From: Salvelinus alpinus
Taxonomy: Eukaryota; Chordata; Actinopteri; Salmoniformes; Salmonidae
DNA length: 64,000 bases
NCBI RefSeq assembly: GCF_045679555.1
Contig: NC_092094.1
Span: forward strand, 12,781,612-12,845,611
Direction of reading: 5' to 3'
Below are positions 11,560-58,889 of the stretch, in pieces (the first letter of the stretch is position 1; each line of letters begins with the position of its first letter). The translations under genes were made by a program, and so were the position numbers. Below the pieces are notes generated by a model. It was given only the letters and a program-made list of their open reading frames with translations, ran no database searches and was not told where the DNA came from.

Positions 11560-12375
11560 GGACATCAACCACCCGAGCCACTGCCTGTTCACCCCGTTAT
11601 CATCCAGAAGGCGAGGTCAGTACAGGTGCATCAAAGCTGGGACCGAGAGACTGAAAAACAGCTTCTATCTCAATGCCATCAGACTGCTAAACAGCCATCA
11701 CTAGCACATCACATCACTAGCACAACATCTGCCTATGGATATTGATTAGCAATCACTGGCCACTTTTAGAAATGGATCACTAGCCACTTTAATAATGTCT
11801 CCGTATCTGGCATTACTCATCTCATATGTATAAACCGCACTCCACACTATTCTACGGTATCTTAGTCACTTTTAAATTCTGTTTACATATTGCATCACCC
11901 ATTTCATATGTATATACTGTATTGTATTCTATACTACACCACTGACTGTTAAACAGCCATCTCCAGCACATCAGAGGCTGCTGCCTATAGACATAGATTA
12001 GGTATCACTGGCCACTTTAAGGAAATTAAACACTAGCCACTTTAATAATGTCTCCGTATCTTGCATTACTCATCTCATATGTATAAACTGTACTCTATAC
12101 TATTCTACGCTATCTTAGTCACTTTAATTGAGTGTAAATATTGCATCACTCATCTCATATGTACTGTATATACTGTACTCTATACTATGCCACTATATCT
12201 TAGTCCAATGCCGCTCTGACATATATGTATATATATTCTTAATCCATTCCTTACTTATATTTACTTGTATTTTGGGTATATGTTGTGAAACTGTTAGATA
12301 TTACTGCACTGTCGGAGCTAGAAGCACAAGAATTTCACTACACCTGCAATAACATCTGCTAAACATGTGTACGTG
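11560..12375 (+). mobile_element. LINE 3' end with duplicated 3' UTR block
   Basis: 11565-11700 encodes the end of a LINE reverse-transcriptase protein (RRRGQYRCIKAGTERLKNSF, ending before a stop near 11702). The 3' UTR follows and holds two related blocks. The block with CACTTTAATAATGTCTCCGT and CATCTCATATGTATA appears at about 11780-11910 and again at about 12030-12170. The end region (AATTTCACTACACC, then GTACGTGACCAATA) matches, in the opposite orientation, the LINE tail fragments at 15920-16001 and 41288-41586. Confidence 0.65.
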
Positions 12376-13508
12376 ACCAATATTTCTTTTTAAATTTTAT
12401 AAAATTTAATTTAAAACCTGTCTAACTGATTTTGCATAGGACCAATCTTTCCACTGTTTTGATGTTATTGCGTTTTCTCCCCGGTCCCTAATCGAAACAG
12501 ACAAATGTAATGGTGTTAAATATAAATGCAATGTAAAGTGTTGGTCCCATGTTTAATAAGCTGAAATAAAAGATAGCAGAAAGGCTTATTTCGAAAAGCT
12601 TATTTCTCTCAAATTTTGTGCACAAATTTGTTTACATCCTTGTTAGTGAGCATTTATGCTTAACCAAGATAATCCATCCACCTGACAGGTGTGGCATATC
12701 AAGAAGCTGATTAAACAGCATGATTCTTACTCAGGTGCACCTTGTGCAGGGGAAAATAACAGGCCATTCTAAATTGTGTAGTTTTGTCACACAACACAAG
12801 GCCCACAGATGTCTCAAGTTTTGAGGGAGAGTGCAATTGGCATGCTGACTGCAAGAATATCCACCAGAGCGGTTGCCAGAGAATTGAATGTTCATTTCTC
12901 TACGATAAGCCGCCTCCAACATCCTTTTAGAGAGTTTGACAGTACGTTCAACCGGCCTCACAACCGCAGACCACGCGTATGGCATCGTGTGGGTGACTGG
13001 TTTGCAAGTGCCCCATGGTGGCGGTGGGGTTATGGTATGGAAAGACATAAGCTACGGACAACGACCACAATTGCATTTTATCAATGGCAATTTGAATGCA
13101 CAGAGATACCGTGACAAGGTCCTGGGGCCCATTTGTCATGTCATTCATATGCAATCATCACCACATGTTTTAGTATGATAATAGATGGCCCCATGTCGCA
13201 AGGATCTGTACACAATTCCTGGAAGTTGAAAATGTCCCAGTTCTTCAATGGCCTGCATTGACATTTCACCCATTGAGCATGTTTGAGATGCTCTAGATCG
13301 ACATGTACGACAGTGTGTTCCAGTACCCACCAATATCCAGCTACTTTATACAGCCATTGAAGAGGAGTGGGACAACATTCCACAGGCCACAATCAACAGA
13401 CTGATCAACTCTATGCAAAGGAGATGTGTTGCGCTGCATGAGGCAAATGGTGGGCACTACAGGTAATGACTGGTTTTCTGATCCACGCCCTTACCTTTTT
13501 AGAAGGTA

Positions 13509-15118
13509 CACTAGATATACAAAAGTATGTGGACACCAATTCAAATTAAAGGATTCGGCTATTTCAGCCACACCCGTTGCTGACAGGTGTAAAAAATCGA
13601 GCACACCGCCATGCAGTCTCCATAGACAAACACTGGCAGTAGAATGGCCTTACTGAAGAGCTCAGTGACTTTCAATGTGGCAACGTCATAGGATGCCATC
13701 TTTCCAACAAGTCAGATCATAAAAATGTCTGCCCTACTAGAGCTGTCACGGTCAACTGTAAGTGCTGTTATTGTGAAGTGGAAACGTCTAGGAGCAACAA
13801 CGGCTCAGCCGCTAAGTGGTAGGCCACACAAGCTGACAGAATGGGACCACCAAGTGCTGAAGCGCGTAGTGCATATAAATCATCTGTCCTAGCTTCCCGA
13901 GTGGCGCAGTGGTCTAAGGCACTGCATCGCAGTGCTAGCTGTGCCACTAGAGATCCTGGTTCGCAGCCAGCCGTAACCGGGAGACCCATGGGGCGGCGCA
14001 CAATTGGCCCAGCGTCGTCCGGGTTAGGGGAGGGTTTGACCGGCAGGGATGTTCTTGTCCCATCACGCACTAGCGACTCCTGTGGCGGGCTGGGCGCAAT
14101 GCACGCTGGCACGGTCGTCAGGTGTACGTGTTTCCTCCAACACATCAGTGCGGCTGGCTTCCGGGTTAAGCGGGCATTGTGTCAAGAAGCGGTGCATGGT
14201 TGGGTTGTGTTTCGGCGGACGCACGGCTCTCGACCTTCGCCTCTCCCGAGTCCATGGATACCACGAAATTGGGGAGAAAAAGGGGTAAAAAAATAAATAT
14301 AATAATAACTAAAGAAATGTAAAAAAATAAGATCTAAAAATAAAGAACAACGAATAAAATAAAGAACAAAAAATGTCATTCATATAAAAATAAATAAACA
14401 AAAAATAATCATCTGTCCTTGATTGCAACACTCACTACTGAGTTCCAAACTGCCTCTGGAAGTAACGTCAGCACAAGAACTGTTCCTCAGGAGCATCATG
14501 AAATGGGTTTCCATGGCCAAGCAGTCGCACACAAGCCTAAGTACAACATGCGCAATGCAAAGCTTTGGCTGGAGTGGTGTAAAGCTCGCCGCCATTGGAC
14601 TCTGGAGCAGTGGAAATGCGTTCTCTGGAGTGATGAATCACGCCATTCCAGTGAAGGGAAATCTTAATACTACAGCACAATGACATTCTAGACAATTCTG
14701 TGCTTCCAACTTTGTGGCAACAGTTTGGGGGAAGGCCCTTTCATGTTTCAGCATGACAATGCCCCTGTGCACAAAGTAAGGTCCATACAGAAATGTATTG
14801 TCGAGATCGGTGTGGAAGAACTTGCCTGGCCTGCACAGAACCCTGAGCTAAACTCCATCGAACAACTTCGGGATGAACTGTAACACCGACTCCAAGCCAG
14901 GCATAATTGCCCAACATCAGTGCCCGACCTCACTAATGCTCTTGTGGCTGAATGGAAGCTAGTCCCTGCAGCATTGTTCCAACATCTAGTGGAAAGCCTT
15001 CACAGAAGAGTGGAGGCTGTTAAAGCAGCAAAGGGGGGACCAACTCCATATTAATGCCCATGATTTTGGAATGAGATGTTCAACGAGCAGGTGTTCACAT
15101 ACTTTTCGTCATGTAGTG
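13509..15118 (+). mobile_element. Tc1-like transposon B nested in element A
   Basis: Inverted ends are CACTAGATATACAAAAGTAT at the left and the complement of CATACTTTTCGTCATGTAGTG at the right, with TA on both sides (13507-13508, 15119-15120). Transposase pieces include an N-terminal part at 13650-13800 and, after a SINE insertion, 14420-14670 (LEWCKARRHWTLEQWKCVLW, then SDES) and 14740-15050 (FQHDNAPVHKVR type, WPAQNPELNSIEQL type). Frameshifts are present. It is younger than element A and older than the SINE. Confidence 0.8.
13890..14406 (+). mobile_element. tRNA-derived SINE with perfect target duplications
   Basis: The head reads AGCTTCCCGAGTGGCGCAGT, resembling a tRNA 5' end with an A box, and GATCCTGGTTCGCAGCC provides a B-box-like segment. 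The body contains GCACAATTGGCCCAGCGTCG and GCGACTCCTGTGGCGGGC. The end reads TACCACGAAATTGGGGAGAA, followed by an A-rich tail. A 13-bp target duplication AATCATCTGTCCT flanks it exactly (13877-13889 and 14407-14419). Copies of the same family are at 25678-25954 (minus) and 45331-45765 (plus). Confidence 0.9.
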
Positions 15119-15266
15119 TATCTGTGACCAACAGATGCATATCTGCATTCCCAGTCATGTGAAATCCACAGATTAGGTCCTAATGAATTTATTTAAATTT
15201 AATGATTTCCTTATAGGAACTGTAACTCAGCAACATCTTTGAAATTGTTGCATGTTTGTTCAGTAT

Positions 15267-15683
15267 TGTCACGACTCCGACCGAGGCAGGCTCTCCTTCC
15301 CGTTCGGGTGGCGCTCGGCGGTCGTCGTCACCGGCATATTAGCTGCCACTGATCTTTTCCTCCCCCTCCTTATGTGTTCATTGGTTACACCTGTTTTGTG
15401 TTTGTTCATAATTAGTTGGGCTTTATCTGTCAGCCGGCCCGCCCGTTTCTTTGTGCGGGATTGTTTTATTGTAAACTTGGTGTTTGTTAGTCTGACGTTA
15501 CGTGTTTGTGTTGGTGTACATTTTCTGAACTGTTTTCGTTCCCCGTGTCTGGGGCGGTTTATTGTGAGCACCCAGTGTCAAGTGGGGTGGCCGTTGTTTG
15601 TCCGTGGTTCATTAAATGAACGTTATTATTGAATCCTCTGTCTTCCTGCGCCTGACTTCGCACTCCGACACCCAGTCCTTACA
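15267..15683 (+). mobile_element. Solo LTR of an LTR retrotransposon
   Basis: A 417-bp block that starts TGTCACGACTCC and ends CCAGTCCTTACA (TG...CA). It is flanked by a perfect 5-bp direct repeat AGTAT (15262-15266 and 15684-15688). No primer-binding site, coding region or second LTR follows, so this is a solo LTR left by recombination. The TGTCACG start and 5-bp duplication fit fish Ty3/gypsy elements. It landed at the extreme right end of Tc1 element A. Confidence 0.85.
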
Positions 15684-15699
15684 AGTATATAAATTAATG

Positions 15700-16120
15700 G
15701 GTGCAATTAAGAAAACCGTTCCAATAGGATTCTGATAGAGGTGATTACAAAATCCTATAGAATTGCTAAAATCATATAGGGTCCAACAGTATTACTTTTT
15801 TATTTCCAATAGGAAAAAATGGGTCTGATAGGATTCCAATAGGATTCTGATACAGGTGACACAAAATCCTATAGGACTGCGAGAATCCTACAGGATCCAA
15901 TATGATAACGTTTTAATTTAAATCAAATCAAATCAAATGTTATTTGTCACATGCGCCAAAAACAACAATAACCTTACTGTTAAATGCTTACTTACAAGTA
16001 GTCCAATAGTATTCCAATAGGATTCTGATTGAGGTGTTGCAAAATCCTATAGGATTGTGAGAATCCTATGGGATTCTATTTGAAAAATCACAAATGCTGT
16101 AGGATTTTTTGACCAAGGAT
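15700..16120. repeat. Degenerate tandem repeat rich in AATCCTATAGGATT motifs
   Basis: Three diverged units share TCCAATAGGATTCTGATAGA-like starts, AAAATCCTATAGGATTG-like centres and a GAGAATCCTA motif. They begin near 15720, 15838 and 16003. The third is separated from the second by a short LINE tail (15920-16001). Confidence 0.6.
15920..16001 (-). mobile_element. LINE 3' tail fragment (minus orientation)
   Basis: Opens with AAATCAAATCAAATCAAATG (the complement of a TTTGATT-type tail), followed by TTATTTGTCACATGCGCC and ending CTTACTTACAAG. This is the reverse complement of the tail of a common salmonid LINE. A longer piece of the same tail, also minus, lies at 41288-41586. It splits the tandem repeat at 15700-16120. 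Confidence 0.6.
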
Positions 16121-16134
16121 AGGCCAACATTGCT

Positions 16135-16730
16135 GTTCTCCAGAATGAACGAGTAGTACGTTCCACCTAGCCACCTTGGCACCACATTCAGCAGCGTTTT
16201 TTGGGCATCACATAACCCATCACCTGCACTTTAGGAGTGGAAGCCTTTACTGTTCGTTGAAGTCGTTTGGGAAGGCTGTGTGGATTCCGTCTATCACTCC
16301 ATTCGTATTTGGGAACCCATTGATGGGAAAGAAACCCCTCTTGAATTTAACCTGTTGTGCGATGGTATATGGAAATTGAATGTTACAGTTCATTTTACTG
16401 ATGATTGCCCCCAAAACATTGGCTCATTGAGGGATGTGAGATGGTGATCGCCAAGCTCCCACTGAAAAGTACCCGTTGCCAAAAACCTGAGGGTGGATAG
16501 CACTTTGATGTGCAGCGGAAAGTGTTTGCTTTTCTAAAGAGGATTTTAAATCCTCGCAAAGATCCTATGTGATTGGTTTTTGGAAACTACAGTATATCTG
16601 ATGAGCCAATCTGTTCTTTCTGCAAAAAAGTCCCATCTGTCTCTAAAAACACGCTCTCTGCGGAATGCAGCCTGTGCTAAATCTTCCAACAGGGCAAGAT
16701 CAGCCATCTCTCGTTCGAATTTTCCCATTA
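16135..16730 (-). pseudogene. Harbinger (HARBI1-like) transposase relic
   Basis: Minus-strand frames give an N-terminal segment at 16728-16546 with FRRERVFRDRWDFF and LIRYTVV, like the start of HARBI1-type nucleases. Then come degraded pieces: a segment like LRFLATGTFQ (about 16480-16450) and KRGFFPINGFPNTNGVIDGI (about 16345-16285). The last contains the first catalytic Asp region of the family (GVIDGTHI in consensus; here GVIDGIHT). Several frameshifts and stops make it non-functional. Confidence 0.65.
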
Positions 16731-17589
16731 TATTAGTATTTTATAGTATTTCAACAATGGTTTCACTTTCACACATGCCTCTAATTTAACACATTACTGT
16801 ACTTTATGTGGATTATCTGAGGACGTGGAAACCGGCCAGTATATTTTACAATAGTTATCTTTTGTTTATTTTTAGTCCCATCCAGCTCCACTTAACCCCT
16901 CCAATCTATCTCTGAACACCATCCATATATTTTTCAACTGTGCTGTGTTGTTTCACTAATGTTCTGAACCTTTCTATTTTCACAGATTCTACATATTGTA
17001 CATTTAAAAAAAAAATTGCTGAGAGTATTATTATATTATTGATCGATTGACTATTACTTTTTAAATCACCCAGCAGTGCTATTTGCAGAAAGGGACATAA
17101 CTTGGCAGGGTGTCTGGGGGTCCTCCCATTTTTGGGGGCATCTAAAGCACATTTCCTACATTTCTACACAATCTAATATGACCTTTGGCCCTTCTAGCCT
17201 TCTCTATTTAGAACAACAAAAAGTAAGCAAAAATGCCCACAGTCATCAAGCTAGGTAAGAGAATATTAAATATGTTGAAGTGATTGATAAGACTGAACTT
17301 GATCCATGATCATTCAATAACAATATTGTGTTGCACCTTAAACCAATAGCCTGACAAATGAACAACTCTTACAAATAAAGTACAAGGACATCCTCTATAT
17401 CAAATTTCAGCAAGACAACCCAACCAACCCAAGCCGCCTACACACCCGACCCCCACCAGTCTAGTCAATAACTCAACTCTCTCCCCAACACAACTGCCTT
17501 CCCATCTTTTTTTTATGTCTCAAGGGAAAGGTTTGGAAAACAAAAGTTGAATGAAAACACACATACACCTACACATTAACACACAGAAA
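16731..17589. other. AT-rich non-coding stretch
   Basis: No gene, tandem array or clear terminal repeat was recognised. The part nearest 17589 may be the 3' untranslated region of the L1-like relic that follows on the minus strand. Short open frames here look random. Confidence 0.4.
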
Positions 17590-18600
17590 CAGTACACCTT
17601 CCATATAATTTATACCATAGGCCTAATAGTACTGTAGAGCTATTTTTACTTGCACACAATATAGCTGGGTCTCCCTGTCCTGCCCCTAGGGGTCCACTGC
17701 CCTGCAGCGCCTCAACCCAACACACCCCACTCAGCTTTAGGATCTTAGTGAAACATGTATTATTGGTTCCAGGTGTGTTAGGCCAAGGCCAGAGTGACAA
17801 CAGTACAGCAGAGCCCCAGGGACAGGACTGAGCAGCCCAGCAGCTAGGGATTGCCTAAATAGGTATCTTCCCTGACGTGAGCATGTTTTCAATACAGTCT
17901 CCTTTTGTCGTACAGTGTTCCATATAAGGCATCCAGACCTTATGAAAGTTTCACAGTTTACTCTTAATTTTAAAACGAATCTGGTGATACTGTACATAAC
18001 TTGACATTTCTTCCATACATTGTGGGAGGATGACCAACCTTCCAGTTAATGGCAATGCATTTATTAGCCATTATAAATGCTAGGTTACACAGTTTCTTCT
18101 GATAACAATCTCCAGTATCAACATTTCCAAGCAAACAAAAACAGGGAGAAGGGAGAATATGTAGACATGCTGAGATAAAACAACATACTCTTTGCCAGAA
18201 TTCAGCCAGCCTTCACAAGACCACAACATATGCAAATATCTTCCCCTTCACACCTCCAGCAGAATAATACCATTTCGGAGTGCATGATATTCAGTTTCAT
18301 TGGCATATACAGTAGTGTGTTCTCTGGATGGTCTTAAACTGCCGTGATTTATGTCTGAGATGATATGAACATGACTGGGCATTCTAACATATCTGTATCC
18401 ATTCATCATCATCAATAGCGTCTCCCAGGTCTTTCTCACATTTTTGTTTTATATGTTTTGTGTCATCGGGAAAGGCCTCTGTCAACTCTTGATACAGTTT
18501 TGAAATCAACTTTAGAGGTTTGTCAGACTGCCTTAAAATAGCATCTGGCTTGTCCAGTGTTTGCAGGACAGAGGGAATAAAGTGTTGTATCTGCAAAAAT
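17590..18600 (-). pseudogene. L1-like LINE ORF2 C-terminal relic
   Basis: On the minus strand, 18596-18384 gives a segment like KPLKLISKLYQELTEAF and GDAIDDDEWIQIC. Next comes a Cys/His motif region (CWRCEGE, family consensus CWRCG..GT..H..W.C) near 18245. Then follow degraded frames resembling the post-reverse-transcriptase region of vertebrate L1/Tx1 elements (MANKCIAINWK, near 18070), and a further open frame at 17997-17737. Stops and frameshifts throughout. It is 5'-truncated, as LINE insertions usually are. Confidence 0.6.
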
Positions 18601-19057
18601 TCACCTCACCTCTGTCACAGACCGGTCTTCCCTGGCTGTCTAACCCTACTGGGACCCCTGTCACCATTTGAACCTGCTAAGACATGATGAGCATAGTGTT
18701 GTGTACTGACTGCACTAGAGGGCTGCATTCGCACAGGATGCCTGCGAGACCTGCGGGTCCCGGCAGAGATCATTGCGGCGTGGTCAGCATTTTTTATTCG
18801 GCAGGCGGAAGCGGGTGGTCATACAGACGACTTTGGGATTCAAATATTTTTGTCATCCCACAGATTCTTTTGAAACGGTCTTTGTTCTGCTTTGTATGCG
18901 TTAGCCTACTTATGGTATTAATAACACATATTTGTCCCATTATTCACACACTCAGAATTCGCTGCTTCAACTTCAGTAGCCTACCTCTTCTAGTTGGGTG
19001 TGAGAGTTCAAGTGCGCCTAGTATGTGTGGTCTCATTGAAATAGAGTAGGCTGCCTA
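18601..19057. other. Non-coding stretch, nothing recognised
   Basis: No supported gene. A 121-codon open frame (18684-19049) has no domain or composition signal that I can identify. The text may belong to an unclassified repeat. Confidence 0.35.
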
Positions 19058-19294
19058 TGTAACGGATGTGAAATGGCTAGCTAGTTAGCGGGTACGCGCT
19101 AGTAGTGTTTCAATCAGTTACGTCACTTGCTCTGAAACCTAGAAGTAGTGTTGCCCCTTGCTCTGCAAGGGCCGCGGCTTTTGTGGAGCGATGGGTAACG
19201 ACGCTTCGTGGGTGTCAGTTGTTGATGTGTGCAGAGGGTCCCTGGTTCGCGCCAGTGTCGGGGCGAGGGGACGGTTTAAAGTTATACTGTTACA
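19058..19294. mobile_element. Short repeat with TGTAAC inverted ends
   Basis: Starts TGTAACGGATGTG and ends with the complement (TATACTGTTACA). The flanks share CCTA (19054-19057 and 19295-19298). The interior contains TGCAAGGGCCGCGGCTTTTG and a CCCTGGTTCGCGCC segment resembling a tRNA B box. It is therefore either a MITE or a SINE-like composite. I have seen similar sequence in salmonids but cannot assign a class. Confidence 0.5.
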
Positions 19295-20270
19295 CCTACA
19301 TAGGCCGGAGAATCACGTGGCAGTTAACTTGAATATGAAATTAACTTAAAGATGATTAGACTGTAGTGTACTACAGTGTCTGTAAATAAATATTGCCGTG
19401 GGGTGCTGGCAGGAGCAGGATGAAGCAATTGGTCCCGCGCAGACCTCTACTGTGCATCATGACAGTGAAGCCTGTAATGTTATAGCTGTTTATTACTGTG
19501 TCAGTGTGAAAAGTAAGGAATTATCTTGGGAAACTGACAGATCAATAACGTTACATTAACGTACTCACTAATACAACTCACAAGTAGAAAGAAACAAAGA
19601 AATAATTAAATATTATAATTAATATTTCTCTCCATTGGCTCTAATGTGTCTGAGCATCCTGAACTTGATGGGTATGCTATTTCCATCCATCCATCCATTT
19701 GGTTCCTGCTGTTCTGACAACTACATGCATGTGTGCATTCCTTGTCTTTCGAAATCATACAATGAGGCAAAATCAGAACATGGAGGCAAGAAAAGCCATT
19801 GTCCTCTCAGTATTATCATAGATGCGCCAACGTGCAAGTACACAAACTGAAATGTGCTTGTACAAGCTTACAGCATACTGTTACAGTATACCATATAAAT
19901 AGTTTATGTCTATGCTGTATACATCAGTCAATGAGTGAAATATATGTACTGTAGGCAGAGATCAAGGCCAGGGCAAGCAGCAGAAGGCAGACAAGGCAGA
20001 GAAAGGAAGGGACAGGGGTGGACTGAAGACAATAGAGAGAGCACCAAGCTCACCTCGGGGCAGACAGTGGTATTAGTTTGAGGACTGATTCATTATCCCT
20101 CAAGCACTGGGGATGAAATAGAATAAACCATGATCATGCTGTCTGTCTGTACCTTTACAGTTTCAGGGCTCACATTATGTTAATGCCTATGCCTTGTGCT
20201 ATATGCAGATATGCAATTTGCTCTATGAGCAGGAATTGGCATCAGAATACTTGTGATTGAATGTTGCCAT
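19295..20270. other. Intergenic sequence upstream of ckap5
   Basis: No gene or recognisable repeat except a short CATC microsatellite near 19685-19700. Purine-rich sequence near 19960-20040 has no obvious function. It may contain distal promoter elements of ckap5. Confidence 0.4.
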
Positions 20271-20605
20271 GTTTAAATGTTTAACTGGCAATGACGTAGG
20301 GTGACTGCTTGAGGCGGTGCCCCTCTCTGTGGAGCTCCCTCTGACTCTCCGCCCTTGGAGGCGTTCAAATCTCACAGAGAGTAATGATCAAATATCGTCT
20401 CTATCTATATAACGTTAGCTAGCTAACGTCATTTTGCCTACCAGAAAGACCCCCAGGTAACCAAAAGGCCTTTATTCATTGTTTTGCGTGTTAGCTATTA
20501 CATACTGAAAGGCTAGCCCGCGTTTTCCATCAGACTTCGACATTATTGTTCTGCGATTTCTGGGCCCTGTGGTGCGCGGATGGATTAGCTTTGTGGCAGA
20601 CAATA
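20271..20605 (+). promoter_or_regulatory. ckap5: Probable ckap5 promoter and 5' non-coding exon 1
   Basis: The start codon lies in an exon beginning at 21861, whose acceptor (TTTCCATGACAG) demands an upstream non-coding exon. The best local candidate is the GC-richer stretch here, ending at a donor-like CAATA|GTGAGTC at 20605/20606. A second donor-like site CCCCAG|GTAACC lies at 20456/20457. A TTCAAA motif at 20364-20369 next to GGAGGCG resembles the CHR element of some G2/M-expressed genes; that is speculation. There is no clear TATA box. Transcript 5' ends would decide the exon. Confidence 0.4.
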
Positions 20606-21860
20606 GTGAGTCTTATTGTGTGCATATGCCAGCTTAATACAATGTCATCATGCCTTATATTTTACTTCACGTTATACTGGTTGGTGAGAAAGTATCGTTG
20701 TAAATAGTCAAAATGGTTGGTTGTGTTTTGGGCGTGTTGACAGGCGCATCTAGCTAAGTTGCTAGCTACTGTTGCTAACCATTATTAGCTAGCTTCTGTT
20801 GATGTTGTCAGCTGACGTTTGCAAGAACAGTCTTAGCTTAGCATCGTTAGTTAGCTAACTATCTGTGCATTGATGCTGAACTGTGCTCCTTGATTCTAAG
20901 TAGGTATATATATATCTCTCTCGTTATTTGTTACCGAACATAGCTAGACTACATGCGGGCGAGGTTCTGTCAGTAATGTTTATCATTAGCCTAACGTTAG
21001 TTAACCTATTGAGATTGTGTTGAAGATGGAGCCTTTTCCAAGCCTTTTTCCATCATGCCATGCATGTGTTTATTGTATTATCATTGAACACACTATGTTT
21101 GGCATTACTTTGCTTACTAGTTAAATCGATGTTTGCTAGTGTCGCAGACTCGCAGTTAACTAATGTAGCTAACTTAGCTGGTTAGTTAGTGTAGTTAAGC
21201 CATCTAACCTTACCCAGCCAAAATATTTAACTCGCCCCAGCCAGCCAGTCTGCCATATCATAGCTTGCCAGACGCTGTTGCCATGTTTTTTGGCAAATCT
21301 TTACATATCGCTCAGCTATTTGCAAATAGAACCATATAGGTTATGTTTGCAAGTAACTAATTTGGCTAGCTAACGTTAGTTAGATAACTAGATGACTAAC
21401 ATATTGTTGATGAAATATGCACTTCATGTGTTAAAGCTGTTTACCCCAAACTGCATAGATCAATATGAAATCTGACAAGGCAGCCTCTCCTGAGAATGCA
21501 TTAGGGGAGAATCGCATGGTTTGTCCTTTCAAATAGAGTTGTAGCACAGCCATTTTAACCACAACTAGCGGGGTATTGTAATGGCTACGTTTTGTCTTTA
21601 GATCTCTACTCAGACATTGTATTAGGCAAGCTAATGGTTCTACTGAATTATGTCTGCACTTTGTACACAAGTGCTATTGGTGTAGGCCAGAGTATCATAC
21701 TGATGCTTTCATGAATACATTGCATGATGTTTTCTAATTTCACATTGGTATGATAACTATGGAAATGACTGCACTATTGACATACCAGCACTCATTCCAA
21801 CTTAAAATAGATGTCACATAAAACATGGTGACTCACTTTGTTTTCATATTTCCATGACAG
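20606..21860 (+). other. ckap5: ckap5 intron 1 (inferred)
   Basis: Non-coding. It is notable for many copies of TTAGCTAGCTAACGTTA-like palindromic text (for example near 20743-20800, 20990-21005, 21160-21210 and 21363-21385), also present just upstream at 20410-20430. It ends at the acceptor before 21861. No other feature was seen. Confidence 0.4.
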
Positions 21861-57989
<36,129 letters not shown>

Positions 57990-58395
57990 GTGAACCCTGA
58001 CCCCACCTCTATACCCAGTCTATCCAATGTGTTAGCCAGACTCCACCCTAAAACCCACCAAGCATTGGCTTTACCCGCCCCAAAACCCATCTCTTATCCT
58101 GGCCTTATTTTTCAGGGCAATCCCCTCTTCTGTGTATAAATTGAAAAAAATAACCTGTCATTGTATAATATTCTATAAGTGAACTAGCTTCTGTTTAGTA
58201 TCGTGGCACACTTGTTTGTATATACTCATGTGTGCTAACCACTCAATGCTTTTAAGTGTCAAGCTAGGGTTATAGTGTACAGTTTCCATGTGCAAAATAC
58301 TGTAATATGTGTAACTTAACCTATCCTTTTTTAGGTTTTAGAATTCCATGGTCAAACCATAACATTTCTCTGAGCCTCCAGCAGGGTTGGAGTGT

Positions 58396-58522
58396 GTTCC
58401 ATTTCAATTCATGAAGTAAACTGACATTCCAATTTAAAAAATAATAATAATAATGTTTTACAGAAGTATTGAGGAAAATCAGAATTGAAATGTCAGTTTA
58501 CTTCTGAAATTGAAATGGAATT
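58396..58522. repeat. ckap5: Inverted repeat (hairpin) in the ckap5 3' UTR
   Basis: The left arm, about 58396-58435, contains ATTTCAATTCATGAAGTAAA and CTGACATTCC. The right arm, about 58483-58522, contains AATTGAAATGTCAGTTTACT and TCTGAAATTGAAATGGA. They pair over close to 40 bp around an AT-rich loop. Probably a short palindromic MITE. Confidence 0.85.
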
Positions 58523-58680
58523 GACCCCAAACCTGTTTCCAGGCCTTGTTAGTTTATACCACTGTTTGCTGAACTTGCTAATGAGCTTTTTCATCTATGA
58601 AGTTAAGACTCATAAAACCTGAAGGATTCTGTTCTCAAAGTGAAGGAAGGAGCATGGCATGAAGGAATTAATGTTTTGTA

Positions 58681-58686
58681 AATAAA
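58681..58686 (+). terminator. ckap5: ckap5 proximal poly(A) signal
   Basis: AATAAA, 692 nt after the stop codon, preceded by TTAATGTTTTGTA. A plausible first cleavage point lies 15-30 nt further on. Confidence 0.6.
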
Positions 58687-58841
58687 GTTTGCATTACTAA
58701 AATCTGCTGGTTTAATGATGTGCCCATCTTGCGTACTGTAGCAGAATGTTGCTAATTCCGACTCATTGTTTTTATTTAATTCAAATGGAAGTAGTCTTAA
58801 ATTGTTGCTCTTATGAGTGTTTAATCTGTAGTGAAAATGGC

Positions 58842-58847
58842 AATAAA
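58842..58847 (+). terminator. ckap5: ckap5 distal poly(A) signal
   Basis: AATAAA followed by GCAAGTTTGTTTTTG, a GT-rich downstream context that suits cleavage near 58860-58870. The transposon relic begins just after. Confidence 0.6.
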
Positions 58848-58889
58848 GCAAGTTTGTTTTTGAACAAACTATGTTTTGCATTTTATTCT

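Larger units (their letters stand above)
12510..15265 (+). mobile_element. Tc1-like transposon A (outer element of a nest)
   Basis: The left end contains AATATAAATGCAATGTAAAG and GGTCCCATGTTTAATAAGCT. The right end contains GAACTGTAACTCAGCAACAT and TTGCATGTTTGTTCAGTA, the usual ends of a widespread salmonid Tc1 family. Transposase remnants include 12809-12935 (MSQVLRESAIGML, then TRAVARELNVHFSTISRL, helix-turn-helix) and a C-terminal part near 13340-13450. A second Tc1 element (13509-15118) is inserted near its right end, and the outer sequence resumes seamlessly at TATCTGTGACCAACAG. Another copy lies at 58890-60556. Confidence 0.8.
57990..58870 (+). other. ckap5: ckap5 3' untranslated region
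   Basis: Follows the TGA at 57987. Two poly(A) signals suit alternative ends: AATAAA at 58681-58686 and AATAAA at 58842-58847. The region carries a long inverted repeat. Beyond about 58890 the sequence is transposon-derived, so the host UTR should end before that. Confidence 0.75.

Noticed and set aside
13890-13990. Genuine tRNA gene
   Set aside because: The tRNA-like head is part of a SINE with target duplications and an A-rich tail, and the fold is degenerate. The same applies to 45331 and 50051.
15252-15632. 126-codon open frame near 15.3-15.6 kb
   Set aside because: It lies within the solo LTR and has no protein-like motif.
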